From: Pleurodeles waltl
Taxonomy: Eukaryota > Chordata > Amphibia > Caudata > Salamandridae
Direction of reading: 5' to 3'
NCBI RefSeq assembly: GCF_031143425.1
Contig: NC_090442.1
Coordinates: 425,895,776-425,959,775, forward strand
Length of the DNA stretch: 64,000 nt
This document shows, one piece after another, positions 11,748 through 22,103 of this stretch (position 1 is its first letter; the number at the start of each line of letters is the position of its first letter). The notes below the pieces were generated by a model. It saw only the letters and a program-made list of their open reading frames with translations, did no database searches and was not told where the DNA came from. A program made the position numbers and the translations under genes.

Positions 11748-13836
11748 TGTTAGAAATGGGGTCCTTGGTTGACAGTCGGGTTACCCCCTGTTCAAGCAAA
11801 GACCCTCACTCTAGTCAGGGTAAAAGAGAATCACCCTCAGCTAACCCCTGCTTACCCCCTTGGTAGCTTGGCAGAGCAGTAGGCTTAACCTCAGAGTGCT
11901 AGGCGTAAAGTATTTGTACCAACACACACAGTAACTCAATGAAAACACTACAAAATGACACAACACAGGTTTAGAAAAATAGGAAATATTTATCTAAACA
12001 AAACAAGACCAAAACGACAAAAACCCACCATACACAAGTCAAGTTATTAATTAAAAATCAAAAAGAGTCTTTAAGTAGTTTTAAAAACACACTAGCGCTG
12101 CTAGAGTGAAAATGTACCTGGTGTGCGTCAAAAATAATCCCGCACGGCCGGGCGTGCGTCGAAAATAACTCCGCACGGCGGTACTCGAGTCAAAAATCCA
12201 GCCGCACGATGAGTTGACGATCCAGCCGCGCAGGTTGCGATCTCCCAGCCTCCGTCAGCGATGCTGCGCGTCGTTTCCCCTGCTCCGTGCGTCGATTCTT
12301 CGGTCGCGTTTCCTGCGAGCGTCGTTTCTCAGCCGCGGAGCTGGCGGCGCGTCGTTTTTCAGCCGCCGATCGGATTCACGTCGATCTTTTCCCCGCACGG
12401 CGCTCTGTGCGTGGATTTTCTTGTCTTTAGGCTGCCAGCTTCTCCTTTCAGGGTCCCAGGAACTGGATGGGCACCACAGGGCAGAGTAGGAGTCTCTCCA
12501 GAGGCTCCAGGTGCTGGCAGAGAGAAGTCTTTGCTGTCCCTGAGACTTCAAACAACAGGAGGCAAGCTCTAGATCAAGCCCTTGGAGATTTCTTCTCAAG
12601 ATGGAAGGCACACAAAGTCCAGTCTTTGCCCTCTTACTCTGGCAGAAGCAGCACTGCAGGAAAGCTCCACAAAGCACAGTCACAGGCAGGGCAGCACTAT
12701 CTCCTCAGCTAACAGCTCTTCTCCAGGCAGAGGTTCCTCTTGATTCCAGAAGTGTTTCTAAAGTCTGTAGATTTGGATGCCCTTCTTATACCCATTTTAG
12801 TCTTTGAAGTCACCTTTCTTCAAAGGGGACTTACACCTACTTGTGAAATCCTGCCTTGCCCAGGCAAGGCCTCAGACACACACCAGGGGGTTGGAGCCGG
12901 CATTGTTAGAGGCAGGCACAGTCCTTTCAGATGAGAGTGACCACTCCACCCCTCCCTCCTAGCAGAGATGGCTAATCAGGAAATGCAGGTTACACCCCAG
13001 CTCCCTTTGTGTCACTGTCTGGTGTGAGGTGAAAAACAACCCAACTGTCAAACTGACCCAGACAGGGAATCCACAAACAAGGCAGAGTCACAGAATGGTT
13101 TAAGCAAGAAAATGCTCACTTTCTAAAAGTGGCATTTTCAAACGCACAATCTTAAAATCAACTTTACTAAAAGATGTATTTTTAAATTGTGAGCTCAGGG
13201 ACCCCAAACTCCACATGTCCATCTACTCTCTAGGGGAATCTACGCTTTAATCATATTTAAAGGTAGCCCCCATATTATCCTATGAGAGAGACAGTCCTTG
13301 CAACAGTGAAAAACGAATTTAGCAGTATTTCACTGTCAGGACATATAAACCACATTACTATATGTCCTACCTTATCCATACACTGCACCCTGCCCATGGG
13401 GCTACCTAGGGCCTACCTTAGGGGTGCCTTACATGTAAGAAAAGGGAAGGTTTAGGCCTGGCAAGTGGGTACACTTGCCAAGTCGAATTTACAGTGTAAA
13501 AATACACACACAGACACTGCAGTGGCAGGTCTGAGACTTGATTACAGAGCTACTTATGTGGGTGGCACAACCAGTGCTGCAGGCCCACTAGTAGCATTTG
13601 ATTTACAGGCCCTGGCACCTCTAGTGCACCTTACTAGGGACTTACTAGTAAATCAAATATGCCAATCATGGATAAACCAATTACATACAATTTACACGGA
13701 GAGCATATGCACTTTAGCACTGGTTAGCAGTGGTAAAGTGCTCAGAGTTGAAAAGCCAACAGCAACAGGTCAGAAAAAAATAGGAGGCAGGAGGCAAAAA
13801 GACTGGGGATGACCCTGCATAAGCAAAAGTCCAACA
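11748..13836 (-). repeat. 3' LTR of the LTR retrotransposon (left copy)
   Basis: Begins TGTTAGAAATGGGG and ends AAGTCCAACA on the plus strand. The segment at 12120-12420 is CpG-rich, with roughly 30-bp variants of a GTGCGTCGAAAATAA word. A TATA-like GGTATAAGAAGG on the minus strand lies near 12783-12794 and may mark the U3 promoter. Open frames inside occur identically in the other LTR at +4964 and are not genes. Confidence 0.93.
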
Positions 13837-13850
13837 CGACCCCCTACCAG
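13837..13850 (-). promoter_or_regulatory. Candidate polypurine tract
   Basis: On the minus strand CTGGTAGGGGGTCG lies directly before the TGTTGG start of the 3' LTR, the expected place for the plus-strand primer of reverse transcription. Confidence 0.65.
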
Positions 13851-13871
13851 CCTAAAGCCAGGGGAGAACAA

Positions 13872-14408
13872 TCAATACCTTGATGTACTTCCCTGATTGG
13901 GGCGATAGAACAAGGACCCAGGCCCACAACAGCAGGGGCATGTTCCAGTTCTACGCCTTCCTGACTCCAGTTGGATCCCTCTGTCCATACTCTCAGGGCC
14001 CACTAAGCTAACCCATGGGGAACCCTTCTCCACATCTACAGACACCATCTGCGCAGCACCTAACTTTACTTTGCTCACAGATGAATTGCAATGGGCAGAT
14101 AGTACCACCAGGGCCAACACAGTGGTGTTGCCCACTCCACCCCCGGGGTGTGACTCTCGTCCCCTCCCCAGGGGCAACTCTGTCCACCAGGACAGCAAGT
14201 CACGGTGGCCCCGGACAACTGTCAGGGATGAGAGCCCGATCTCAGGCCTCTCCAACCACTGTGACTGCGGAGAGTGGGGGGCGGTAGCCCCAGGTGCCTG
14301 GCACCCTTTGACCACTCTCTTCCACCAGGTCAGGGATGACAACCTGACCCTGGTCCTCCCCTCTGGGGCTCTGTACCCTCCCTGCCGAAGCGGCACCCCC
14401 AGAGTCAA
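13872..14408 (-). CDS. Possible second ORF overlapping the Gag-like ORF (+1 frame)
   Basis: A 178-codon open frame overlaps the last 167 bases of the main ORF in the +1 frame and ends 35 bases before the LTR. It carries a short Cys cluster (CPCCCGP) near its end but no motif I recognise. It could be the remnant of a pol-frame C-terminus reached by frameshifting, or a chance frame in GC-rich DNA. Without homologues I favour chance slightly. Confidence 0.25.
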   Translation of the reverse strand: MTLGVPLRQGGYRAPEGRTRVRLSSLTWWKRVVKGCQAPGATAPHSPQSQWLERPEIGLSSLTVVRGHRDLLSWWTELPLGRGRESHPGGGVGNTTVLALVVLSAHCNSSVSKVKLGAAQMVSVDVEKGSPWVSLVGPESMDRGIQLESGRRRTGTCPCCCGPGSLFYRPNQGSTSRY

Positions 14409-16467
14409 AAACTGTCAGGGTGCTTGTAGAAGCAGTCCTGCACAATTCTTCCACCAGTGCAGGGCTGTTAACCTGCAACTGGTCCGCCAACCTGGGGTCT
14501 GTACCTTCAGGTTGGACCAGGGCCAGGGGTGAGGCTCTTTCTCCCCTGTCCCTACTCTCAGGGTTCTGCACCCCCCCCTCAGGGAGAGTACCCCTTGAAA
14601 TCACACCAGGGGGGGTGATTGGGCAAACCGCCCACCCCTTCAGGTCAGGGCTTACCCCCTGCACCTGATCCTCCAGTCCAGGGTCTGTACCCACAGACTG
14701 GACCACTGCCTGGCAACCCAGGACTTCCTGGGGGACATACCTACCCCCCACCAGGTCAGAGTTTACCCTCTGAACCTGGTCATTCAACCCAGGGTCACCA
14801 CCCTGCGGTTGAACCACTGCCTGGCACACCAGGACTTCCAGGGGGGCACACTTACCCCCCTCAAGGGACACACTGTCCCCAAGGGCCACACAAGAGTCTG
14901 GCTGGCGCAGGTCTCCTGACCTCTGGCCATCTGACAGAGTCTGGATTCCCCCCAACCCAGAAATGGTCTTACCAAGGTCATTCCTGGGGGGCTCTGCTCT
15001 CAGAGCTGACCCCTGACCCTCCAGGTTCTCCACTGGGGTCCGCAACCCCCTCTCAACCCTCTGTCTGGACTTCTGCACCCCCTCACTAGGAGTGGTACTG
15101 CCAGACACCAGAATTGGTGGGACGCTGGCTACAGCCGCCCCCCCAAGTTCTCCTGACACTGTGGGGTCTCCCTCAACAGATGGCCCTATGGTACAGGCTA
15201 GGCTCCCCTCCTGGTGTTCCCTCATGGAACCCTCCAGGACCTGGGACCGGATCTCGGGCACCTTGGGCCTCAACCCATCCCCATTCCCTCTCCTCTGAGA
15301 CTGGACATGGGGTCCCTCACCCATCCCACTACACTGGGACCTACCTGGGACACTACAATCCTTCCCTACCTCACCTGGTTGGGAACTACCTAGACCACTC
15401 CTCTCAGGAGCACCCCCAAATGCCTCTTCAGACTCTCTGGTACTCACCAAGAGGTCTGCCTCCATTGTAAGCTCCCTGGGGTCAGAGAACTCACACTCCA
15501 CCTGGTGTTGGCATAGCTCTGGAAAATAAGGACTAGACATATGCTCTCCAGCAATTACATCACTCAGCCCCTCACATGAATTAACCAAAGTACCCTTCAC
15601 CCAACCATCCAGTGACTCTGCTTTGAAAAAGCACCCCACATCACCCTCCTGAGACTGGTGAGACAGTACCTGACTGTCCCTGACACTCAACCCACACTCT
15701 TCTGGGATGTCTTCACACTCCATAACCAGGACTTCTACCTGGGGGGAACCCCTCTCCCTGTCACTCCCACCTAGAGTCAGTAGAGTGTCCCTCCCACCAG
15801 TAGGAATATGACTCCCCAGGCCAGTTCCCCAATCCACCTCAGGGACCCTGTGCATCACTGGAGCTACCTCATACCCCTGAACCTCCTGGTGTGTGTTAAC
15901 TGCCTCCTTCAAGTAGGGCACCACATCTCTGGGCATGTGCACTTCTTCAGCAGCACTGGTTATACAATTGTTGCTGCCACCATTCCAGCTGGACTCAGCC
16001 CTCATGACTTCCAGCGGTTTCAATTTAAGCTTGTAAGCATAAATCATCTTTTGTATCTCGAAGTCCCTTTCCCACTTGTCATACTCCCTTTGCATCCTCA
16101 ACTTTTCTGCCTCCAACCGGCGAACCCTTTCTGCCTGTCTGTCCTGCACATCTTTAGGAGTCAGACCTTTAGACGACACCCTGCTACCCCTCCTGGGGAC
16201 CCTCCCCCCAGGCGTAACAGGTACCTCCACTACACCACTGTGTATCCTCTGCACTTCCCCACCCACATTCTCCTCCTCTGTGTGCCCTCCAGCCTTCTTG
16301 ATTGTCACCCCGGCCCTCTGTGCCTTTTGCAGCTCCCCCTCCCTGGTGGAGCTCTTAGTGGGACAGTCAAGATCTTTAAGGAACTGTTTCAATTGAGCAA
16401 CTGAGTACTCCTTCAGTTTCTCCATTTCAAACACAGCTCCAGCTGTTGCATCTCCAGATTGAGACAT
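14242..16467 (-). CDS. Intact 741-aa Gag-like ORF of the LTR retrotransposon
   Basis: This is the only protein the element can make. The first ATG is at 16467 (MSQSGDATAG); the frame is also open for three codons upstream from a GTG. Residues about 21-52 (SVAQLKQFLKDLDCPT...) form a short helical head resembling a SAP-like or Gag N-terminal helix. A predicted coiled coil rich in R, E and K spans about 104-155 (ERVRRLEAEKLRMQREYDKW). The rest is Gly/Ser/Pro/Glu-rich and low in order, with degenerate 35-40-residue repeats at about 535-720 (EVLVCQAVVQ, then DPGLNDQVQ). I see no capsid-like fold, CCHC zinc knuckle, protease DTG or RT motif. A plausible role is a Gag or RNA-binding factor, but this is inferred from position (first ORF after the primer-binding site), not from homology I can prove. 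No stop or frameshift interrupts it, fitting recent insertion. Confidence 0.8.
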   Translation of the reverse strand: MSQSGDATAGAVFEMEKLKEYSVAQLKQFLKDLDCPTKSSTREGELQKAQRAGVTIKKAGGHTEEENVGGEVQRIHSGVVEVPVTPGGRVPRRGSRVSSKGLTPKDVQDRQAERVRRLEAEKLRMQREYDKWERDFEIQKMIYAYKLKLKPLEVMRAESSWNGGSNNCITSAAEEVHMPRDVVPYLKEAVNTHQEVQGYEVAPVMHRVPEVDWGTGLGSHIPTGGRDTLLTLGGSDRERGSPQVEVLVMECEDIPEECGLSVRDSQVLSHQSQEGDVGCFFKAESLDGWVKGTLVNSCEGLSDVIAGEHMSSPYFPELCQHQVECEFSDPRELTMEADLLVSTRESEEAFGGAPERSGLGSSQPGEVGKDCSVPGRSQCSGMGEGPHVQSQRRGNGDGLRPKVPEIRSQVLEGSMREHQEGSLACTIGPSVEGDPTVSGELGGAAVASVPPILVSGSTTPSEGVQKSRQRVERGLRTPVENLEGQGSALRAEPPRNDLGKTISGLGGIQTLSDGQRSGDLRQPDSCVALGDSVSLEGGKCAPLEVLVCQAVVQPQGGDPGLNDQVQRVNSDLVGGRYVPQEVLGCQAVVQSVGTDPGLEDQVQGVSPDLKGWAVCPITPPGVISRGTLPEGGVQNPESRDRGERASPLALVQPEGTDPRLADQLQVNSPALVEELCRTASTSTLTVFDSGGAASAGRVQSPRGEDQGQVVIPDLVEESGQRVPGTWGYRPPLSAVTVVGEA

Positions 16468-16692
16468 GATGGTCACAAGTGCAAAGTTCCAAAGGCAGAA
16501 AATAAGTTCCCAATGAAGTAAAAAGAATCAGTCAAGGGATCAGCAAAATCATGGAAGTAGAACAAAAAGGAGTCCTTAAGAGAAAAAGCAAAAGATCACC
16601 AAACAAGTAGTATCTGGTCACGTAGTGGTCTGAGATCAAAACAGTAGTGTACACTTAATCACTGTATGTCAAGTACAAATACAAGTCCAAAT

Positions 16693-16710
16693 CCCGACCG
16701 CTGATCACCA
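16693..16710 (-). promoter_or_regulatory. Candidate primer-binding site
   Basis: On the minus strand TGGTGATCAGCGGTCGGG begins one base after the 5' LTR end. On the plus strand the same bases read like a tRNA 3' end with CCAAATCC (T-loop-like) and terminal CCA, although the spacing is about 2 nt longer than a standard acceptor/T arm. The cognate tRNA is unresolved. Confidence 0.65.
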
Positions 16711-16711
16711 A

Positions 16712-18800
16712 TGTTAGAAATGGGGTCCTTGGTTGACAGTCGGGTTACCCCCTGTTCAAGCAAAGACCCTCACTCTAGTCAGGGTAAAAGAGAATCACCC
16801 TCAGCTAACCCCTGCTTACCCCCTTGGTAGCTTGGCAGAGCAGTAGGCTTAACCTCAGAGTGCTAGGCGTAAAGTATTTGTACCAACACACACAGTAACT
16901 CAATGAAAACACTACAAAATGACACAACACAGGTTTAGAAAAATAGGAAATATTTATCTAAACAAAACAAGACCAAAACGACAAAAACCCACCATACACA
17001 AGTCAAGTTATTAATTAAAAATCAAAAAGAGTCTTTAAGTAGTTTTAAAAACACACTAGCGCTGCTAGAGTGAAAATGTACCTGGTGTGCGTCAAAAATA
17101 ATCCCGCACGGCCGGGCGTGCGTCGAAAATAACTCCGCACGGCGGTACTCGAGTCAAAAATCCAGCCGCACGATGAGTTGACGATCCAGCCGCGCAGGTT
17201 GCGATCTCCCAGCCTCCGTCAGCGATGCTGCGCGTCGTTTCCCCTGCTCCGTGCGTCGATTCTTCGGTCGCGTTTCCTGCGAGCGTCGTTTCTCAGCCGC
17301 GGAGCTGGCGGCGCGTCGTTTTTCAGCCGCCGATCGGATTCACGTCGATCTTTTCCCCGCACGGCGCTCTGTGCGTGGATTTTCTTGTCTTTAGGCTGCC
17401 AGCTTCTCCTTTCAGGGTCCCAGGAACTGGATGGGCACCACAGGGCAGAGTAGGAGTCTCTCCAGAGGCTCCAGGTGCTGGCAGAGAGAAGTCTTTGCTG
17501 TCCCTGAGACTTCAAACAACAGGAGGCAAGCTCTAGATCAAGCCCTTGGAGATTTCTTCTCAAGATGGAAGGCACACAAAGTCCAGTCTTTGCCCTCTTA
17601 CTCTGGCAGAAGCAGCACTGCAGGAAAGCTCCACAAAGCACAGTCACAGGCAGGGCAGCACTATCTCCTCAGCTAACAGCTCTTCTCCAGGCAGAGGTTC
17701 CTCTTGATTCCAGAAGTGTTTCTAAAGTCTGTAGATTTGGATGCCCTTCTTATACCCATTTTAGTCTTTGAAGTCACCTTTCTTCAAAGGGGACTTACAC
17801 CTACTTGTGAAATCCTGCCTTGCCCAGGCAAGGCCTCAGACACACACCAGGGGGTTGGAGCCGGCATTGTTAGAGGCAGGCACAGTCCTTTCAGATGAGA
17901 GTGACCACTCCACCCCTCCCTCCTAGCAGAGATGGCTAATCAGGAAATGCAGGTTACACCCCAGCTCCCTTTGTGTCACTGTCTGGTGTGAGGTGAAAAA
18001 CAACCCAACTGTCAAACTGACCCAGACAGGGAATCCACAAACAAGGCAGAGTCACAGAATGGTTTAAGCAAGAAAATGCTCACTTTCTAAAAGTGGCATT
18101 TTCAAACGCACAATCTTAAAATCAACTTTACTAAAAGATGTATTTTTAAATTGTGAGCTCAGGGACCCCAAACTCCACATGTCCATCTACTCTCTAGGGG
18201 AATCTACGCTTTAATCATATTTAAAGGTAGCCCCCATATTATCCTATGAGAGAGACAGTCCTTGCAACAGTGAAAAACGAATTTAGCAGTATTTCACTGT
18301 CAGGACATATAAACCACATTACTATATGTCCTACCTTATCCATACACTGCACCCTGCCCATGGGGCTACCTAGGGCCTACCTTAGGGGTGCCTTACATGT
18401 AAGAAAAGGGAAGGTTTAGGCCTGGCAAGTGGGTACACTTGCCAAGTCGAATTTACAGTGTAAAAATACACACACAGACACTGCAGTGGCAGGTCTGAGA
18501 CTTGATTACAGAGCTACTTATGTGGGTGGCACAACCAGTGCTGCAGGCCCACTAGTAGCATTTGATTTACAGGCCCTGGCACCTCTAGTGCACCTTACTA
18601 GGGACTTACTAGTAAATCAAATATGCCAATCATGGATAAACCAATTACATACAATTTACACGGAGAGCATATGCACTTTAGCACTGGTTAGCAGTGGTAA
18701 AGTGCTCAGAGTTGAAAAGCCAACAGCAACAGGTCAGAAAAAAATAGGAGGCAGGAGGCAAAAAGACTGGGGATGACCCTGCATAAGCAAAAGTCCAACA
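16712..18800 (-). repeat. 5' LTR of the LTR retrotransposon (right copy)
   Basis: Matches 11748-13836 at an offset of 4964 with equal length and no difference noticed. It should supply the promoter for the Gag-like ORF; the TATA-like GGTATAAGAAGG lies near 17747-17758 on the minus strand. Confidence 0.93.
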
Positions 18801-20280
18801 CTCTTGGATTGCATTTTGGTGTAAAAATTTGTTTTTACATCCTGTGTAGTGTAATCATTAGGTTTTGCTCTGTAATGCTTGTCTGTTGTAGGACAGGGCA
18901 ATTAGAATTCTATGTACGAGCTTTCATGATTGACCCTTTTGTCACCTGATATATTTAAGTGTTTAGACCGTGGATTATTGGATGTGCCACCTTGGCATTA
19001 GTTCTCACCTTTGATTTGGAAGATTCCTGTACGCTCAATGGAGGGATGGTGAAACCAGGACTGGGTTTTCCAATGGTTGTGATTATTTCTCTCATGGAAT
19101 ATTTCTTATGTGTGACTGGGCTGACAGCCCCACTGGAAATATAGTCAGGGCTATCAGGTGCACTGCGATGTTTATCAATGGCAGTGTCTATGGCAGCTTG
19201 TATCACGGAAGTTTTGGCAGCAGGGGCCACTGGCTCAGAAACTATAATGGATGGCCATGCCCTAGGTTCTGTATGTTGTTCAGGTTTATCTCTACATACG
19301 CCTTAGTTGTTTGGATGTCCCATGGTCTTTTCATTTTTCTACATTTATTGTGGTTGGAGACTTTGTCCGAGGTCCTATCTGCTGTCCGACTTTATGAAGG
19401 CCTTCACTTTGCCATTGTAAGAGTTTCCCTTAGATTTGGCCCTTTCTGAAAGTGGTGTTTATATTGAACTCTGTTTGTTTATTTTTTGCGCTTCTTTCCG
19501 GTTAATGGTTTAAATGGAGGGTGGGAGGGCTGACCGAAATCTTTTCTTTTAACAGTTGTAGTGGTAGAGAGTTATGGCTGACGGGTCCTGAAACAGTGAT
19601 TGTATTCTTCTTTTGTCTTGTCTTAGTCGTGTGGCTATTGTATTGCTGCACAAAGCATCCACGAGTTTAACATTATCTGTAGGGTGTTTTAGAGTTCAGC
19701 CAAGGCACAAAGTTTATCAACGATTGAGTAAATGCGAAGGTATTGATTTGAGTCTTGGAGGCAGGTGCAGTTAAATCGAGTTTGTGTTGTAGATTGATTA
19801 GTTTGCCTTCAAGTTCAGCAACGCAAGTGGCAAAAGATTGCACTAAATCTGCTCGTAATTCTAGCTTGTGTGATTGCCAGTTGAGAGCCATAATTGTGGT
19901 TGCCAGTAAAGAGTTGATTGAACATTAGATGTTACAATTGCATGAAGTATGTAGTCGGCTAAGTCATGAGTAGAAAGAGGATTGGTTAATACGAGATTGT
20001 CTAGTTGTTGGACAATACTTTGTCTAAGAAGGAGCTTCCAGAAACATTAGGGTTTGTGGGAGTTTGAGGGTGGAAGAGGGTCCTGTAGGTAAAATGAAGT
20101 AAAGTAATAGTTCAATCAGTGGCATACCTAAGCAGTCTTTCGCGCTGTGATGTATTTCTGTGAAGGTTTCAATGCATGGAATTTCAATTGGAATTTAGGA
20201 GGAGTTTGGAATTCACACGTTTTGAGTCTGCCATTATACTTGATGGCATGTTTAAAGAGTTTGTCATTAGCTGTAATATA
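18801..20280 (-). pseudogene. LINE-2 ORF1-like remnant
   Basis: The minus strand has open stretches at 18955-19230 (91 residues) and 19673-19891 (72 residues; KLELRADLVQSFATCVAELEGKL, heptad-like and possibly coiled coil). Coiled-coil ORF1 proteins upstream of ORF2 are usual in L1-like LINEs, and the orientation and order fit LINE-2 across the LTR element. No RRM or zinc motif is clear, so the call rests on context. Confidence 0.45.
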
Positions 20281-20289
20281 GTAACTCCG

Positions 20290-20800
20290 TGTTTTCTATG
20301 GCACACGCAGTCTTACTACAGTGAAAATCGGTTTGAATCCTTTTCCCAGTAATGGGATGAAGAACAATAAATACATATGCCCTACTTTTAAATACTATAG
20401 GGATTACTTACTACTATTTAAAAGGGAGATTTAGGACTGGTACTAGGGTGAATTTAACTAGTAGAAATTACAGTTTTAAAACTGCCCAGCTGGGCTGCTG
20501 TGGCAGGCCTAGAAGCATGTTTTGTATGGCCACTTCAGTATTGTCAAAATAAGTGCTGCCGTCCAATAGTGACATTTTACCTCAGACCCGGGGTAGACAG
20601 GGCATCATATTCTAGGAACTTCAATGTAAGGTAAATATGCCACTCAGTAATATTACTAGTTTGACATATTTTTAGAAAGTCAGTGGACATTCATTTGGAC
20701 CTGGTTAGCAGGTTTTTAGTCTTCGGAGTTCAAACGGAAGCTTCATCAGTCCAATAAAATGGTGGGCGATCATGCAAAAAATGCATTTTCTTAAACATAT
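20290..20800 (-). mobile_element. Diverged LTR fragment related to the TGTTAG family
   Basis: Blocks such as CTGCTGTGGCAGGCCTAGAAGCA, GGCCACTTCAGT and GGACCTGGTTAGCAGG occur in the same order as CAATGGCAGGCCTGAGACA, GGCTACTGAAGT and CTTTAGCACTGGTTAGCAG in the solo LTR. The copy is old and incomplete at both ends. Confidence 0.5.
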
Positions 20801-21434
20801 GCTCTGACTGAGTGGAAGGGAAAAATGAAATGGTACAAGGGTAGGACAAGTATTAGAACAGGAATCAATGCTATGGAACTTACAAGAAAACTGTAGTCAG
20901 GGGAAAGAGGCTGACCCCAAAGTCTTCTCCATGTAGTATTGTATACAATGTTGCTATTACAGACAGCGAAAGCTGTGTGTAGTCTGGCTGCAAAAAAATA
21001 GGAATTTTACTTAAAAGCAGAGAATATTACATTAAAAAAAAAACAACAAAAGATATTAAAAAGTTATTTTACCATTAAGTAGTGAAGTAACTTTCAAATT
21101 TTGCTGCACTGGAATAAAAAAATCACCCTCAATTCCCAGTTTAAGAAGCTATACGGCAGTGCAGTGCATATTGTATTGTACTGTACTGTGTTGTATTGGT
21201 GATCACACAATACAACACATGAGATATCACATCATAAATATTGCGGCACATGAGATCCCTCAGGCCATTACCAATGGCAATCCAGAAGAAATGGCATATA
21301 CTTTTGACATCCAATTCGCAGTACTTTAGTGTCACGAAGAATGTTACTAATCCAGTCTACTAGATAAAAAAGCAATATTGTCTTCTGCAAATATTAGTTT
21401 ACCTTACTGCCTTCTATATTCATATTGTTTAGGT
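20801..21434. other. Unassigned interspersed DNA
   Basis: I see no gene or repeat ends. A short TGTATTGTACTGTACTG low-complexity stretch is at about 21165-21195. Confidence 0.35.
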
Positions 21435-22095
21435 CAGTGGTTACCAACCTTTTGACTTCTGTGGACCCCCACTTTAGCATTATTGAAATCCAGGGACCCT
21501 CCCCCCGAATAAGTAATTACTGGAGGCCAGGGACGCCGGTTTAAACATTGTTGATGATTTGAAAACCAAAACAATACACAAAAATGAAAGAAACAAGCAT
21601 TCATTAAACACATACACAAATTATGACACATTTTATTTAATTTGCAAACAAATATAAAGAAGAAAATAAAAAATGTAATTTCTTTGTTGATGATTTGAAA
21701 ATCAAAACAATACACACAAAATAAATAAACAAGCATTCATCAAACACATACACAAATTATGACACATTTTATTTAATTTTTATAAATAAGAAAATAAAAA
21801 ATTTAATTTTAATAGGAAGGTTAGAGCTTTTTTAAATTCAATTGAAGTTACACATCGTACAAACTATATTCTGTTTGTTGCACCTGCACTGCTTCCACGA
21901 ATCAATTTTAGGATGCAGATTTAATTTTTAGCCTCCAATTTCAAATTCCTTGACATTTACAGTATGTTTTAAATTTTTCAGTTGTACATTTAGCCACTTT
22001 GTTTATGTACACTTTATTAATCTGTTAATATTATTTAATTTTTGAAGGAGTTTGCGGACCCCAGGGGTCCCCGGACCACAGGTTGGGAACCACTG
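21435..22095. mobile_element. hAT-type MITE (661 bp) with perfect 8-bp duplication
   Basis: The left end CAGTGGTTACCAACC and the right end GGTTGGGAACCACTG are inverted copies typical of hAT elements. An exact 8-bp duplication GTTTAGGT flanks it at 21427-21434 and 22096-22103. Inside, a roughly 135-bp segment starting GTTGATGATTTGAAAA is tandemly duplicated (about 21549 and 21684). There is no transposase, so it is non-autonomous. Confidence 0.93.
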
Positions 22096-22103
22096 GTTTA
22101 GGT

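Larger units (their letters stand above)
11748..18800 (-). mobile_element. Complete non-autonomous LTR retrotransposon
   Basis: A 7053-bp element with two 2089-bp LTRs, a 2875-bp internal region and a perfect 5-bp duplication (CTCTT). The LTRs have identical length and matched wherever I compared them, including all CpGs in the CpG-rich segment, so insertion is recent. The internal region has a candidate primer-binding site beside the right LTR, a purine-rich tract beside the left LTR and one large ORF, all on the minus strand, so the right LTR is the 5' LTR. There is no protease, RT, RNase H or integrase, and not enough room for them. It must be mobilised in trans by a relative. The 5-bp duplication and TG...CA ends suit the Ty3/gypsy or retrovirus-like class. 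It interrupts LINE-2. Confidence 0.93.

Noticed and set aside
12214..12934. Arg/Ser-rich frames in the LTR, repeated identically at 17178-17898
   Set aside because: They lie inside both LTRs, overlap each other on both strands and reflect CpG-rich repeats.
14015..16404. Several plus-strand frames of 80-200 codons
   Set aside because: They are antisense to the intact Gag-like ORF in GC-rich DNA and have no start context or domain.
16685..16711. A tRNA gene (the sequence looks like a tRNA 3' half with CCA)
   Set aside because: CCA is not gene-encoded in eukaryotes, no 5' half precedes it, and it abuts an LTR end; a primer-binding site explains it.
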